A stretch of DNA of 64,000 nucleotides, taken from NCBI RefSeq assembly GCF_900167145.1, contig NZ_FUWG01000008.1, positions 62,001 to 126,000 of the forward strand, written 5' to 3'. The notes beneath the pieces are model-generated. The model did no database searches. It saw only the letters and a program-made list of their open reading frames with translations, and was not told where the DNA came from. Below, piece after piece: positions 1 to 8,022 of the stretch. Numbering within the stretch: position 1 is the stretch's first letter; each line of letters starts with the position of its first letter. The position numbers and the translations under genes are program-made. The DNA comes from Treponema porcinum (GTDB taxonomy: Bacteria > Spirochaetota > Spirochaetia > Treponematales > Treponemataceae).

Positions 1-10
1 CTTATCAACT

Positions 11-82
11 GCCTCTTCTCATTTCATTACGAAGAGGCTTAAAAAGTCAAATCGATTGTCGAAACAATCTCTTTGACTTTTT
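11..82 (+). promoter_or_regulatory. Hairpin leader of rplS
   Basis: Two consecutive hairpins lie directly before rplS. The first pairs GCCTCTTC (11-18) with GAAGAGGC (31-38). The second pairs AAAAAGTCAAA (41-51) with the segment ending TTTGACTTTTT (72-82), with an inner GATTGT/ACAATC stem and a CGAA loop. The second ends just before the GGGAG ribosome-binding site (85-89). L19 leaders that control translation are known in other bacteria; here autoregulation is an inference. The second hairpin could instead be a terminator for the gene upstream of the window. Confidence 0.5.
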
Positions 83-95
83 ATGGGAGATCACA

Positions 96-560
96 ATGGA
101 TCTTATTAAAGCTATTGAAGAAGGTCAGAAACGTTCTTATACAACTCAGTTTAGAGTTGGTGATACTGTAAAAGTTTATTTTAAAATCATTGAAGGAAAG
201 ACAGAGCGTATTCAGGTATATGAAGGCGTTGTTCTTTGCATCAAGAATTCTGGTGCACGCAAGACATTTACAGTCCGCAAGGAATCTTACGGTGTAGGCG
301 TTGAACGCGTATTCCCTATAAATTCACCGCGCATTGTAAAAGTTGAAATTGTCCGCGTTGGAAAAGTACGCCGGGCAAAGCTTTATTATCTGCGTGACAA
401 GATTGGTAAAGGAAAGAAAATCAAGGAAAGACTTGGCGGCGAAGTTGCTTCATTCATCGCAGAGCAGAACAGAAATGCAGAGAATGCAGCTCATGCACAG
501 GAAGAAGCTCTTAAGGCAGAGCATAATGCTGAGCACGCTGCAGCTGAAGCAAAGAAATAA
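96..560 (+). CDS. rplS: 50S ribosomal protein L19
   Basis: Ribosomal protein L19 of the large subunit, located at the 30S-50S interface. Residues 1-115 carry the whole conserved fold ([48 protein letters not shown]). The protein is 154 aa, about 35-40 longer than the usual L19, because of an Ala/Glu/His-rich tail (about residues 122-154) that resembles nothing recognisable. The start is supported by GGGAG 7 nt upstream. The next gene begins 9 nt after the stop, so they are probably co-transcribed. Confidence 0.97.
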   Translation: MDLIKAIEEGQKRSYTTQFRVGDTVKVYFKIIEGKTERIQVYEGVVLCIKNSGARKTFTVRKESYGVGVERVFPINSPRIVKVEIVRVGKVRRAKLYYLRDKIGKGKKIKERLGGEVASFIAEQNRNAENAAHAQEEALKAEHNAEHAAAEAKK

Positions 561-569
561 TCTGCTGGT

Positions 570-1685
570 ATGAATGATAATAGTGTCGTAGTACACTCAA
601 CTGCCCTCTCTAATGCGGTTTCTCAGAAATCCTTTGGGGAGGGCAGTTCTGTTTTTGTCAGGGTACTCAAAAATAACGGCGGTAATTCGTACACCGTTTC
701 TTTTGGCGGCGAACGGTTTGTAATCCGCTCTGAAGTGCCGCTTGCGGAAGGCTCATCGTTCCGGGCAACAATACATCTTGACGGCGAAACGGTACGGCTT
801 GTGCGTCAGTCAGACGTTTCTTCTTCGGACGGTGCGTTCCGAAAGATGACGGTACAGTTTGATGCCGCCGGAAATATCCAGAATCCTGCGCTTGCCGCTT
901 ATTTCAAAAAACTTGGACTTGTGCCGGACGGACTTTCCTGCGCGCTTTTTGCACAGATGAAGCTGCTCGGGGTAAAATTTGATGCCGCCGCATTCAGCCG
1001 CGCGCGCGCCCTTTCACGCCATTTTAAGGAAAACGAAAAAAATGCCGCCTCCACATCGCTTCTCTTTGAAACCAAGGGAATTTTCGCGCGCGAAGAAGAA
1101 ATCGAGGCCGTTCTTGCAGACGATGAACATTCTTCCGGTGATAATGATGGTTGTGGCGGCGGCTCTTCTTCCGGTAACAGGCGCGGTGAAAAAACGTTTG
1201 TTTCTTCTGCGAACGGCTTTGGTACAGGCGCAGACGTTTCCGTAATTGCGGAAAACTTCAAGTCGTTTTTCTACGGGCTTCTTAACGAAGAAAAAAACGC
1301 CGTTCAAAATCAGCCGGGCGTCCTTGCCGTTTTTAATCATACAGGATTTTCTGCCGGAAATTTTGATGCGTGCCGGAACTGGATACGAGTTCCGTTTGAA
1401 TTTGACGTACCTTCCTGCGGAAAAAAAGGCGGCGGAACAATCACCCTGCTTTTGGATTTTCAGCGGAAAACGGTAGAACGCTGCGTACTTAAATTCAGAG
1501 ATTTGCAGGGTGAATACGTTTTTGCCCTTGAATTTGCCGGCGGTACTTGCGTAAGGATAAAAACACCTTGTACCGGTTGTGTGCCGCCCGAGTTTTCTTC
1601 TCTGGAGGAGCAGTGCGGATACGGAGAAATAACTGATTTTTATGCGGAAGGCGGCATTATCCCTTTAACGGACGGTTTTGTATGA
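570..1685 (+). CDS. FliK-like hypothetical protein paired with an FlhB-tail protein
   Basis: A 371-aa protein of unknown function. The N-terminal ~75 residues (GSSVFVRVLKNNGGNSYTV, then VPLAEGSSFRATI) look like the small beta domain seen in flagellar hook-length (FliK)-like proteins. The middle (about 180-225) is low-complexity and Gly/Ser-rich, and the C-terminal 120 residues look beta-rich. Its stop overlaps the start of the next gene (ATGA), which encodes a free-standing FlhB C-terminal domain. FliK-like proteins next to FlhB-tail proteins are a recurring arrangement in flagellated bacteria, so I infer a role in export switching. The sequence match itself is weak. There is no signal peptide. 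Confidence 0.55.
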   Translation: MNDNSVVVHSTALSNAVSQKSFGEGSSVFVRVLKNNGGNSYTVSFGGERFVIRSEVPLAEGSSFRATIHLDGETVRLVRQSDVSSSDGAFRKMTVQFDAAGNIQNPALAAYFKKLGLVPDGLSCALFAQMKLLGVKFDAAAFSRARALSRHFKENEKNAASTSLLFETKGIFAREEEIEAVLADDEHSSGDNDGCGGGSSSGNRRGEKTFVSSANGFGTGADVSVIAENFKSFFYGLLNEEKNAVQNQPGVLAVFNHTGFSAGNFDACRNWIRVPFEFDVPSCGKKGGGTITLLLDFQRKTVERCVLKFRDLQGEYVFALEFAGGTCVRIKTPCTGCVPPEFSSLEEQCGYGEITDFYAEGGIIPLTDGFV

Positions 1686-1948
1686 AAAAAGAAAATGAAC
1701 CGCTAAAGGCAGTTGCATTGAAATATCCTTGCGGAAGCGATGCGCCGTTCATTGCGGCAAAAGCAAAAGGCGTACTTGCGCAAAAATTAGTTGAAATTGC
1801 AGAAGAACAAAAGATTCCTGTTGTTGAAGATAAAATTGCTGCTGACATTCTTACGGCTGAGGAAATTGGCGCATGTATTCCTGAGGAAACTTGGAAAATT
1901 ATTGCACAAATTTTTGCTTTTGTTATGGATAACAATAAAAAAATGTAG
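1682..1948 (+). CDS. FlhB C-terminal-domain protein (FlhX-like)
   Basis: 88 aa matching only the cytoplasmic C-terminal domain of the flagellar export switch protein FlhB/EscU. It begins about where FlhB continues after its self-cleaving NPTH motif: AVALKYPCGSDAPFIAAKAKG, then KIPVVEDKIAADIL and GACIPEETWKIIAQIFAFV. The membrane part and the NPTH motif are absent. Such stand-alone tails can partly replace the cleaved FlhB fragment in some bacteria. It overlaps the FliK-like gene by 4 nt, which suggests translational coupling. Confidence 0.85.
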   Translation: MKKENEPLKAVALKYPCGSDAPFIAAKAKGVLAQKLVEIAEEQKIPVVEDKIAADILTAEEIGACIPEETWKIIAQIFAFVMDNNKKM

Positions 1949-1975
1949 TAAATTATAGAAAAATTGGAGTTTGTC

Positions 1976-2209
1976 ATGAAGGAATTTTCAAAACTTACAA
2001 TTGATGCGATTCATGTTGGAATCTGTTTTTCAGAGCCTGTATATTTTGAAGACGGAGTTAATATGTTTCTTCCGGCAGAAAAGCCTGCCAGGCAGTATCA
2101 TGTTGATGTTCTGAAGAAATGGAAAATCCCGTATCTTTTGACGCGCGGTACTGAAGTAAAAGCACCGGCTGGTGATGTGGAGCTGCTTGATATACTTGAA
2201 GATGCCTGA
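1976..2209 (+). CDS. Small conserved-type hypothetical protein
   Basis: A 77-aa soluble protein (begins MKEFSKLTIDAIHVG). The ATG at 1976 is chosen over a TTG at 1964 because GGAG (1966-1969) sits 6 nt before it and the TTG lies inside that site. I see no diagnostic motif. The pattern of a short beta segment and then WKIPYLLTRGTEV resembles small domains found ahead of HD-GYP proteins, but this is only a resemblance. It overlaps the yraN start by 8 nt, so it is part of the same operon. Confidence 0.6.
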   Translation: MKEFSKLTIDAIHVGICFSEPVYFEDGVNMFLPAEKPARQYHVDVLKKWKIPYLLTRGTEVKAPAGDVELLDILEDA

Positions 2210-2573
2210 TGGTCGGAGAGAAACAGGAAATCAGGGAGAGGCTCTGGCAGCAGAGTATCTTTTGCAGCATGGTTTTTCTGTGCTGCAACGGAATTTCAGG
2301 ACTCGTGAGGGAGAAATTGACATTATCGCTCAAAAAGGCGATGTTCTTGTTTTTGTTGAGGTAAAAACTCTACCTAACGGAACGCAGGAACTGCTTTCTC
2401 ATGTATTGGACGGAAGAAAACAGCGTAGAATTGTAAAAACCGCTCAACGTTTTCTTGCAATTCATCGACAATATAGTAACAACTATATCAGATTCGATGT
2501 GATTGTAATTGGTATGCCGGGCGTAAAGCAGGTATATCATATAGAAAATGCATTTATCGCGGAGCTTTTATGA
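2202..2573 (+). CDS. yraN: UPF0102 family YraN-like nuclease-fold protein
   Basis: 123 aa, the usual size of the UPF0102/YraN family. The restriction-endonuclease-like fold is visible: GNQGEALAAEYL (helix 1), REGEIDIIAQKGDVLVFVEVK (Glu, Asp, Glu-x-Lys in PD-(D/E)XK positions), then RRIVKTAQRFL. The family's cellular job is not well established; DNA-repair or recombination roles are proposed from the fold. The start is set at 2202, inside the end of the preceding gene, because the conserved part begins right after it. The next gene's ATG overlaps the stop by 4 nt. Confidence 0.9.
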   Translation: MPDGRRETGNQGEALAAEYLLQHGFSVLQRNFRTREGEIDIIAQKGDVLVFVEVKTLPNGTQELLSHVLDGRKQRRIVKTAQRFLAIHRQYSNNYIRFDVIVIGMPGVKQVYHIENAFIAELL

Positions 2574-2764
2574 TTTCTAGCAGAATAGAAACCGCCGGTA
2601 CGTTGGTTTTGGAAAAGGACAGGTATGAACTTTCTCCCCGTCTGATGGAATTGCGGGAAAAAATACATAATGAGGAATATTTAAATAATGCCATTCAGCA
2701 GATTGCACAGGTTATCAGCAAAAAGTTAGTTGAAGATCCAGAGGAGCTGCAATTCCGTGACTGA
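2570..2764 (+). CDS. Small protein, possible FlgM-like anti-sigma factor
   Basis: 64 aa, soluble. The C-terminal half (LSPRLMELREKIHNEEY, then NAIQQIAQVISKKLVED) has the helix pattern of the FlgM anti-sigma-28 signature: a Leu-Arg helix, a turn ending in Tyr, then an Ile-Ala-x-x-Leu helix. FlgM binds the flagellar sigma factor FliA. The match is short and the normally conserved Gly before Tyr is absent, so the assignment is tentative. The gene overlaps yraN by 4 nt and shares an operon with the FliK-like/FlhB-tail pair, which fits a flagellar role. Confidence 0.4.
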   Translation: MISSRIETAGTLVLEKDRYELSPRLMELREKIHNEEYLNNAIQQIAQVISKKLVEDPEELQFRD

Positions 2765-2781
2765 ATTAGAAGGAATTATCA

Positions 2782-3279
2782 ATGGAAAAAAAACACAACC
2801 GGAAGTACCGCCGGTGGAATAATAGTAATCACAATAACAATAGCCGCAGCAATAAAAATGATGCTTCTTTACAGGGAGAATTTGACAAGACTCAGACAAG
2901 AAAATTTCATTTTGTTTCCCACGAAAATCTTGAAGCACAGGCAAAAAAGGAAGAGGCTATTCAGGAAATAAAAGCCAGGCAGATAGTCTGCCCGGAATGC
3001 GGAGAACTTATAACTGATATAGCAAGTGCAGTTGCCGATAAGTCCACCGGAAAACCTGTTCATTTTGAATGCGTTATGAACCGTCTGAATGAAACTGAAA
3101 AAGTCGGACAGAACGAAAAAATCTGCTACATCGGACAGGGCAGGTTCGGAATCCTTTATTTTGAAAACCCGCGCGACCAGCGTCATTTTACCATAAAGAA
3201 AATTATCGAATGGGAAGAACGTGATAAAAAAATCGACTGGCGCGATGAGATGAGCGGTTTATACAGTCAGGTTGAATAG
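2782..3279 (+). CDS. Zinc-ribbon-like hypothetical protein
   Basis: 165 aa. The N-terminal ~35 residues are very basic and Asn-rich (RKYRRWNNSNHNNNSRSNKN), probably disordered or nucleic-acid-contacting. The middle has a Cys-x2-Cys (VCPECGELI, about 72-75) followed about 25 residues later by His-x2-Cys (HFECVMNR), a plausible zinc site. The C-terminal part (IGQGRFGILYF, HFTIKKIIEWEERDKK) is a small beta domain. I do not recognise a named family. It follows the preceding gene by 17 nt, and its last 21 nt overlap the convergent TatD gene's end. Confidence 0.65.
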   Translation: MEKKHNRKYRRWNNSNHNNNSRSNKNDASLQGEFDKTQTRKFHFVSHENLEAQAKKEEAIQEIKARQIVCPECGELITDIASAVADKSTGKPVHFECVMNRLNETEKVGQNEKICYIGQGRFGILYFENPRDQRHFTIKKIIEWEERDKKIDWRDEMSGLYSQVE

Positions 3280-4155
3280 CTTTCTTATATTGCAGTCAAC
3301 AAGACTGCTCAGTTTTTGTGCTGTTATGCTGCGTATTTCTGCAATAAAATTATATGTATTTTCAATAAGAAGCGGCGTATTTGTCTGACCGCGGAACGGT
3401 ACAGGTGCAAGATACGGCGAGTCTGTTTCGCATAAAAGCCGGTCGTCAGGAATATACGAGATGAGTTCCTTCATCTGCTCGATTTTGCTTTTTTTTGTGT
3501 AGGTTACAGAACCTGAAAAACTGATGTACCATCCTAAAGCAAGAAACTTTTTTGCTTTCTCAAGACCGTATGAATAGCAGTGAATTATTCCGTTGTTGTA
3601 GCCGACGTTCTTTATGCAGCGGTACGTATCTTCAAATGCGTCCCGGGAATGGATGATTACGGGAAGATTCATTTTGCGTGCAAGGTCAAGCTGCATTTCA
3701 AAAAGTTCTTTTTCTCCGTCAAGCATTTTCTGGTCAAAATCGGATTCGCATCTGCCGTCAACGCCTGACGGATTCCAGTGATGGTCAAGCCCGCATTCTC
3801 CTATTGCAATGATTTTGCGATGGAGCGTATCAGAGTCTGTTGAAGTTTCTGCCTGAGTAATTTGATTTTGAAGGATTTCAAGGCTTTTTATGCGCGTCTG
3901 GATTTCTTCCGGTGCAGGCCAAATTCCGGCAGAAAAATAGGTGAATGCGCGGGCTTTATCTGCAAGAAACGTATTTTTTATCTGCGCAATTGCATTATCT
4001 ACGCATGCTTCTCGCGAAAGCAGATCATCAGAGTGAGTTCCTATGTCCAGTCCGAAAACACAGCCGCGTTCTGCCATTGCAGAAAGAACAGCTGCACCGT
4101 CTATCTCCGGGTTTTCCGTAAAATGCTGAAAATGAAAATGTGTGTCTGAAAACAT
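3259..4155 (-). CDS. tatD: TatD family metal-dependent hydrolase
   Basis: 298 aa TatD/YcfH family member: a TIM-barrel metal-dependent DNase (3'-5' exonuclease or deoxyribonuclease). The metal ligands are in place: SDTHFHF at the N-terminus (Asp-x-His-x-His), GECGLDHHW (Glu about 118), IHSRDA, IIHCYS and LLCETDSPYLAP near the C-terminus. The N-terminal region (about 25-110) has extra sequence compared with short TatD proteins. It is convergent with, and overlaps by 21 nt, the zinc-ribbon-like gene. mnmG lies upstream in the same direction, 18 nt away. Confidence 0.92.
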   Translation of the reverse strand: MFSDTHFHFQHFTENPEIDGAAVLSAMAERGCVFGLDIGTHSDDLLSREACVDNAIAQIKNTFLADKARAFTYFSAGIWPAPEEIQTRIKSLEILQNQITQAETSTDSDTLHRKIIAIGECGLDHHWNPSGVDGRCESDFDQKMLDGEKELFEMQLDLARKMNLPVIIHSRDAFEDTYRCIKNVGYNNGIIHCYSYGLEKAKKFLALGWYISFSGSVTYTKKSKIEQMKELISYIPDDRLLCETDSPYLAPVPFRGQTNTPLLIENTYNFIAEIRSITAQKLSSLVDCNIRKLFNLTV

Positions 4156-4173
4156 AACTACAGTATAAAGAAT

Positions 4174-6225
4174 TTATTTCAAATACACCATAAGCAGCAT
4201 AATGTCGCTGTTTCTTATTCCCGAAATGCGCTCCGCCTGTCCGAGCGTAAGCGGACGCACTTTTTCAAGTTTAAGCCGGGATTCTGCAGAAAGCGAAGGA
4301 ATTGCGCCGTAATCAAAATCCTGCGGAATACGGACATTTTCCATACGGTGCATTTTTTCAATTCGCTTGTCCTGTTTTTCAATGTAGTATTTGTATTTGC
4401 AGTCGATTTTTGCAGTTTCCCATAACTGTTCCGGGTAGCCGGGGTTTTTCTGCCCGGGATTTTTTAAAAGCATGGAAACTATTTCGTCAAGCAAGGCATA
4501 TTTTTCTTCTATTTTATCAATCTGCTGCTGTGTTTTAAGACCGGCTTTGAGCGCGTATTTTGCAAGGCGCCTGTCGGCAGTGTCGTGGCGCAGTTTAAGA
4601 CGGTATTCTGCGCGCGCCGTAAACATTCTGTACGGTTCTTTTGTTCCTAGCGTTACAAGGTCATCGATAAGAACGCCGATATACGCTTCGTCCCTGCCAA
4701 GCACAATCGGTTCCCATTCCGGAATTTTGGAGAATGCGTTGTAGCCGGCATTTTCCTGCGCCTGTTTTTCAAGACTGTTCAGGGCAGCCGCCGTTTTTTC
4801 GCTGATTTCGTAAAATGAATGAAGTTCTGCAGCGTTCATAACTGCTTTTGGGGTAAAAGACCCCGGCTCTGCGGAGGCGATTGCTCCGTGCATTCCGTCC
4901 GGAACGGCGCAGAGCGGACCGCAGCATTCGGCGTGGGCGCGTGCGTACAGACCGGCATTTATTCCGGCAACAAGTCCCTGTCCTGCAGCTTCTTCGTAGC
5001 CGGACGTTCCGTTTATCTGACCGGCGTTGAACAGTCCTGCAACGCGCTTTGTTTCCAAAGACGGATAGAGCTGTGTCGGTTCAACGTAGTCGTATTCTAC
5101 AGCGTACCCAGGGCGGCTCTGCACTGCATTTTCAAATCCGCTCATAGTCCTCATAAATGCATCCTGCACGCATTCCGGCAGGGAGGAGGAAAGGCCGTTC
5201 AGGTACATTTCGTCAGTTTCAAGTCCTTCTGGTTCAACAAAAATCTGATGGCGTTCGCGTTCTGCAAAGCGCATCACCTTATCTTCGATGGACGGACAGT
5301 AGCGCGGACCTATTCCGCTGATTTTTCCGCTGTATAGCGGAGAACGTCCTATATTTTCGCGGATTATCTGGTGCGTTTCTTCGTTTGTATAGACAACATG
5401 ACAGGGAACAAGCGGACGCTCGACTTTTTCCGTGTCAAAACTGAACGGAATTATGGTGGTGTCGCCGTCGTTAAGTTCAAGTTTTGAAAAGTCTATTGTG
5501 CGCTTTAGAATGCGCGGCGGTGTTCCTGTTTTTAATCTGCCGGTAGTAAAACCAAGCCGTTGAAGGCTTGCCGTAAGACCGAATGCAGCCGGTTCTCCTA
5601 CGCGTCCGCACGGAGCATCGTATTCTCCGATAAATATCCGTCCGCCTAAAAAAGTTCCCGTTGTAAGGACGGCTGCGCGTACTGGAATGACGCGCCCGCG
5701 TTCCGTTACAATACCGGTGATTTTCTGCCTCATTTCACCGGCTGTGTTTTGGGTGCCGCGCTTTTCGCCGGGAATAGTTCCGATTTCTGCAGAACTGTCT
5801 GAGTCTGGCGGAAGGGGCGTTGTACTTGCAGTGGTAAGGATGTCGGTAACGGTATCCATAAGAGTGTAGAGATTTTCTGTTGTTTCAAGCGTTTTTCGTG
5901 CAAGCTGTGAATATGTGATTTTGTCTGCCTGACTGCGAGGTGCTTGAACGGCAGGACCGCGGCTTTTGTTCAGCATTCTGAACTGAATCATTGACTTGTC
6001 GATAAGGTGCGCCATTTCGCCACCTAAAGCGTCTATTTCGCGGACGATGTTTCCTTTTGCAATTCCGCCGATAGACGGATTACAGCTCATTCGTCCGATT
6101 GCGTCAATGCTCTGCGTAATGACGATTGTTTTTAATCCCGCCCGGGCGCAAGCCAGAGCTGCTTCTATTCCTGCGTGACCTGCACCGACTACAGCCACAT
6201 CAAAGAAATCATAATATCCTGCCAT
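4174..6225 (-). CDS. mnmG: tRNA uridine-5-carboxymethylaminomethyl modification enzyme MnmG (GidA)
   Basis: FAD-dependent subunit that, with MnmE, installs the carboxymethylaminomethyl group on wobble uridine 34 of tRNAs. Visible are the Rossmann FAD loop VVGAGHAGIEAA (14-19), SCNPSIGGIAKG, GTFLGGRIFIGE, RLKTGTPPRI, RYCPSIEDKV, GQINGTSGYEEAAGQG and a C-terminal helical domain ending GQAERISGIRNSDIMLL. At 683 aa it is about 50 longer than usual. The excess is mostly a Ser/Thr/Pro/Glu-rich insert at about 138-170 within the second beta domain. mnmE is not in this window. Confidence 0.97.
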   Translation of the reverse strand: MAGYYDFFDVAVVGAGHAGIEAALACARAGLKTIVITQSIDAIGRMSCNPSIGGIAKGNIVREIDALGGEMAHLIDKSMIQFRMLNKSRGPAVQAPRSQADKITYSQLARKTLETTENLYTLMDTVTDILTTASTTPLPPDSDSSAEIGTIPGEKRGTQNTAGEMRQKITGIVTERGRVIPVRAAVLTTGTFLGGRIFIGEYDAPCGRVGEPAAFGLTASLQRLGFTTGRLKTGTPPRILKRTIDFSKLELNDGDTTIIPFSFDTEKVERPLVPCHVVYTNEETHQIIRENIGRSPLYSGKISGIGPRYCPSIEDKVMRFAERERHQIFVEPEGLETDEMYLNGLSSSLPECVQDAFMRTMSGFENAVQSRPGYAVEYDYVEPTQLYPSLETKRVAGLFNAGQINGTSGYEEAAGQGLVAGINAGLYARAHAECCGPLCAVPDGMHGAIASAEPGSFTPKAVMNAAELHSFYEISEKTAAALNSLEKQAQENAGYNAFSKIPEWEPIVLGRDEAYIGVLIDDLVTLGTKEPYRMFTARAEYRLKLRHDTADRRLAKYALKAGLKTQQQIDKIEEKYALLDEIVSMLLKNPGQKNPGYPEQLWETAKIDCKYKYYIEKQDKRIEKMHRMENVRIPQDFDYGAIPSLSAESRLKLEKVRPLTLGQAERISGIRNSDIMLLMVYLK

Positions 6226-6263
6226 ATTTTTTTAGTATAGCGATTTTAGGAGCATTGCACAAT

Positions 6264-6716
6264 TCAGAACAGTTTTAGTGTCATACATTCATCTGAATCA
6301 GAAAAACCCAGGCTTGTATAAAGCGGTCTGCCTGAATCAGTTGCATCAAGGCTGATTTCCGTAATGTGCTTTTTCTTTGCATCGTCTATCAGCATCTGGA
6401 CGAGGGAACAGGAAATGCCCTGTCTTCTGTAGCCTGCATTTGTATAAACATTCATAAGATGTGCGCGTTTTCCTGTCGGGTGCGAAAATGTAGGCATTAC
6501 TTCGATATACGAAATGCTTGCGCAGGCTATAATTTTCTTGTTTTCAACAGCAATGCTTGTACTCTGGTTTCCCTGTAAAAAATATTGTCTGCTGTTTTCT
6601 GTCAGTTCGTCTGAAAAAGCAAAATCATCAGGAAGTTCGTTTACAATCCTAAGCATCTCAAGCCGTACTTCCATAAGAAGTTCTATATCTTCTTTTACTG
6701 CCATTCTGTATTCCAT
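6264..6716 (-). CDS. GNAT family N-acetyltransferase
   Basis: 150 aa GNAT-fold acetyltransferase; acyl-CoA donor, substrate unknown. The CoA loop is seen in MNVYTNAGYRRQGISCSLVQML (Arg-Arg-x-Gly-x-Ser) and the C-terminal strand in ISLDATDSGRPLYTSLGF, typical of the family. It starts at ATG 6716 with little ribosome-binding signal visible. Upstream of the start lie two 22-bp-period repeat arrays (6906-7065), the only obvious candidate operators for it. Confidence 0.88.
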   Translation of the reverse strand: MEYRMAVKEDIELLMEVRLEMLRIVNELPDDFAFSDELTENSRQYFLQGNQSTSIAVENKKIIACASISYIEVMPTFSHPTGKRAHLMNVYTNAGYRRQGISCSLVQMLIDDAKKKHITEISLDATDSGRPLYTSLGFSDSDECMTLKLF

Positions 6717-6905
6717 AGTTTTTCCTTTTGCATTGCAGAACTGTTTTATATTATACAGGCTGACAGGTCAAATGAAAATTGCTTTTCGATGCGTTTTTTA
6801 TGCCTTCTGTATTTGATTCCTTGCAAAAATAAAAATTCATTGTTTTTTATGGCGTTCTATGTTATTATATAATAAAGAATTAGATTCTGTATTTTTGCAA
6901 AAATC

Positions 6906-6993
6906 TGTAAACAGTCTGTTTACAGGCTGTAAATAGACTGTTTACAACACGAAAACAGCCTGTTTACAAGTCGTAAATAGTCTTTTTCATAAA
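6906..6993. repeat. Four-copy 22-bp repeat of a TGTTTACA palindrome
   Basis: Four units begin exactly 22 bp apart at 6906, 6928, 6950 and 6972. Unit 1 carries the perfect palindrome TGTAAACAgtcTGTTTACA; unit 2 is TGTAAATAgacTGTTTACA; units 3 and 4 are progressively degenerate (CGAAAACAgccTGTTTACA; CGTAAATAgtc then T-rich). Two helical turns per unit puts every site on one face of the DNA, as in operator arrays. It lies in the 456-bp gene-free gap upstream of the minus-strand GNAT gene and downstream of the HU-DUF4469 gene. No ORF is present. Function unknown. Confidence 0.8.
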
Positions 6994-6999
6994 TATTTG

Positions 7000-7065
7000 T
7001 TCAAGGTAAAGATAATTTTTGATCAAGATGAAAATAAATTTTGTTCTTGATGAAATATTTTTTTG
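7000..7065. repeat. Second 22-bp-period array (three A/T-rich units)
   Basis: Three units of exactly 22 bp at 7000, 7022 and 7044, each of the form (T/A)TC-AAG-rich start, A/T-rich middle and a TTTTG end (ends at 7021, 7043 and 7065). A partial unit ending ATATTTG precedes them, joining the end of the array at 6906. The base sequence differs from the first array but the period is the same. The rest of the gap to 7172 holds nothing I can identify. Confidence 0.6.
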
Positions 7066-7172
7066 TCCCCGTATTTTATTCGTGCGGAAGGTTTAATAAC
7101 TTTGCTGCAGAAGCAGTACTCCGCCGCTTGCGTCGTATAAGAGGGCAATACCTTTAATAACCTTATAAAATC

Positions 7173-7883
7173 CTATAAAACAGTAATAATTTGTTGTGAA
7201 AATGCACTTTCAGTCTGTGTGCGTATTTTTACAGTGTAAGTTCCAGGTTCAAGTTCCGGCGGAATCTGAACTGTAATTGAAACCCTTGTTGCCTTTGTAA
7301 AATTAGATGCCTTGTAAGATTTTGTTCCGTCCGTTTCTTTGAAAAATACACCCTGACTATTATCTTCAAAGTCGAATTTTAAAAATCGTCCGCTTATATT
7401 TATATAATCACCGGGAATTAAAGGTGTGTCTGAATTTATCATGGCACTTGATATGCTTGTAATTGCAGGACGGCTTAATTTTACAAAACCAAGACGCCTG
7501 AACGAAATGTTCCTGAGTTGTTCTGAATATGATTCATTAGGCTCAAAACTAAGCGAAATGTTGTGGTCTTTTTTGGGAGTCCGGGGATCTTTTGGAATTA
7601 CCGGCTTAAAAGTTTCAGAATTTGTTTCTGCAGTTCCAGATGCCGATGCACGGAATGTACCCATAAATAGTTTGACGGCATCTCCTCGTTCTATAAATCG
7701 TTTAAAGACTTGCTCAAAAACTTTGAACATACCGGCAGCATCCGCCTTTGTAAAAGTCGTTCCCGCCTCGGCAATTGCATCAATTATATCTTCCTGAGTA
7801 AAAGTCTGAAGGTTTCTGCTTCTGAATACAAACGGCTTTTTTTTATTTTTAAACTTGTTTTCTGATATATACACTTCCAACAT
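7173..7883 (-). CDS. HU-like DNA-binding protein with DUF4469 Ig-like C-terminal domain
   Basis: 236 aa. Residues about 1-125 follow the HU/IHF-like pattern of DUF4469 proteins: LQTFTQEDIIDAIAEAGTTFTKADAAGMFKVFEQVFKRFIERGDAVKLFMGTF is helix-helix-strand, with the FRASASG beta arm. Residues about 140-236 form an Ig/IPT-like beta sandwich: RPAITSISS, LIPGDYINISGRFLKFD, ISVTVQIPPELEPGTYTVKIRTQ. Proteins of this build occur in Treponema and Bacteroidetes; the DNA target is unknown. The sequence is A+T-rich compared with the 1-6 kb block. It is transcribed alone toward the repeat arrays. Confidence 0.75.
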   Translation of the reverse strand: MLEVYISENKFKNKKKPFVFRSRNLQTFTQEDIIDAIAEAGTTFTKADAAGMFKVFEQVFKRFIERGDAVKLFMGTFRASASGTAETNSETFKPVIPKDPRTPKKDHNISLSFEPNESYSEQLRNISFRRLGFVKLSRPAITSISSAMINSDTPLIPGDYINISGRFLKFDFEDNSQGVFFKETDGTKSYKASNFTKATRVSITVQIPPELEPGTYTVKIRTQTESAFSQQIITVL

Positions 7884-8022
7884 ATAAATAAATATACAGG
7901 AAAAAGGACAGGATGTCTAATTGTGAGGGCGGTCAAGTTATTTTAGTTTTCTCCTCATATCTTTTAGTCTGCATTGAAAATTTAAGGAATCAAAAGTATA
8001 ATTTCATCATTGGATATTCAAT

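Noticed and set aside
899..1340. Long minus-strand and second plus-strand open frames inside the FliK-like gene
   Set aside because: They are shadows of the coding strand: no ribosome-binding site, no recognisable protein and poor composition.
6906..7065. CRISPR array
   Set aside because: Units are 22 bp and directly adjoining, with no variable spacers between conserved repeats, and no cas gene is in the window.
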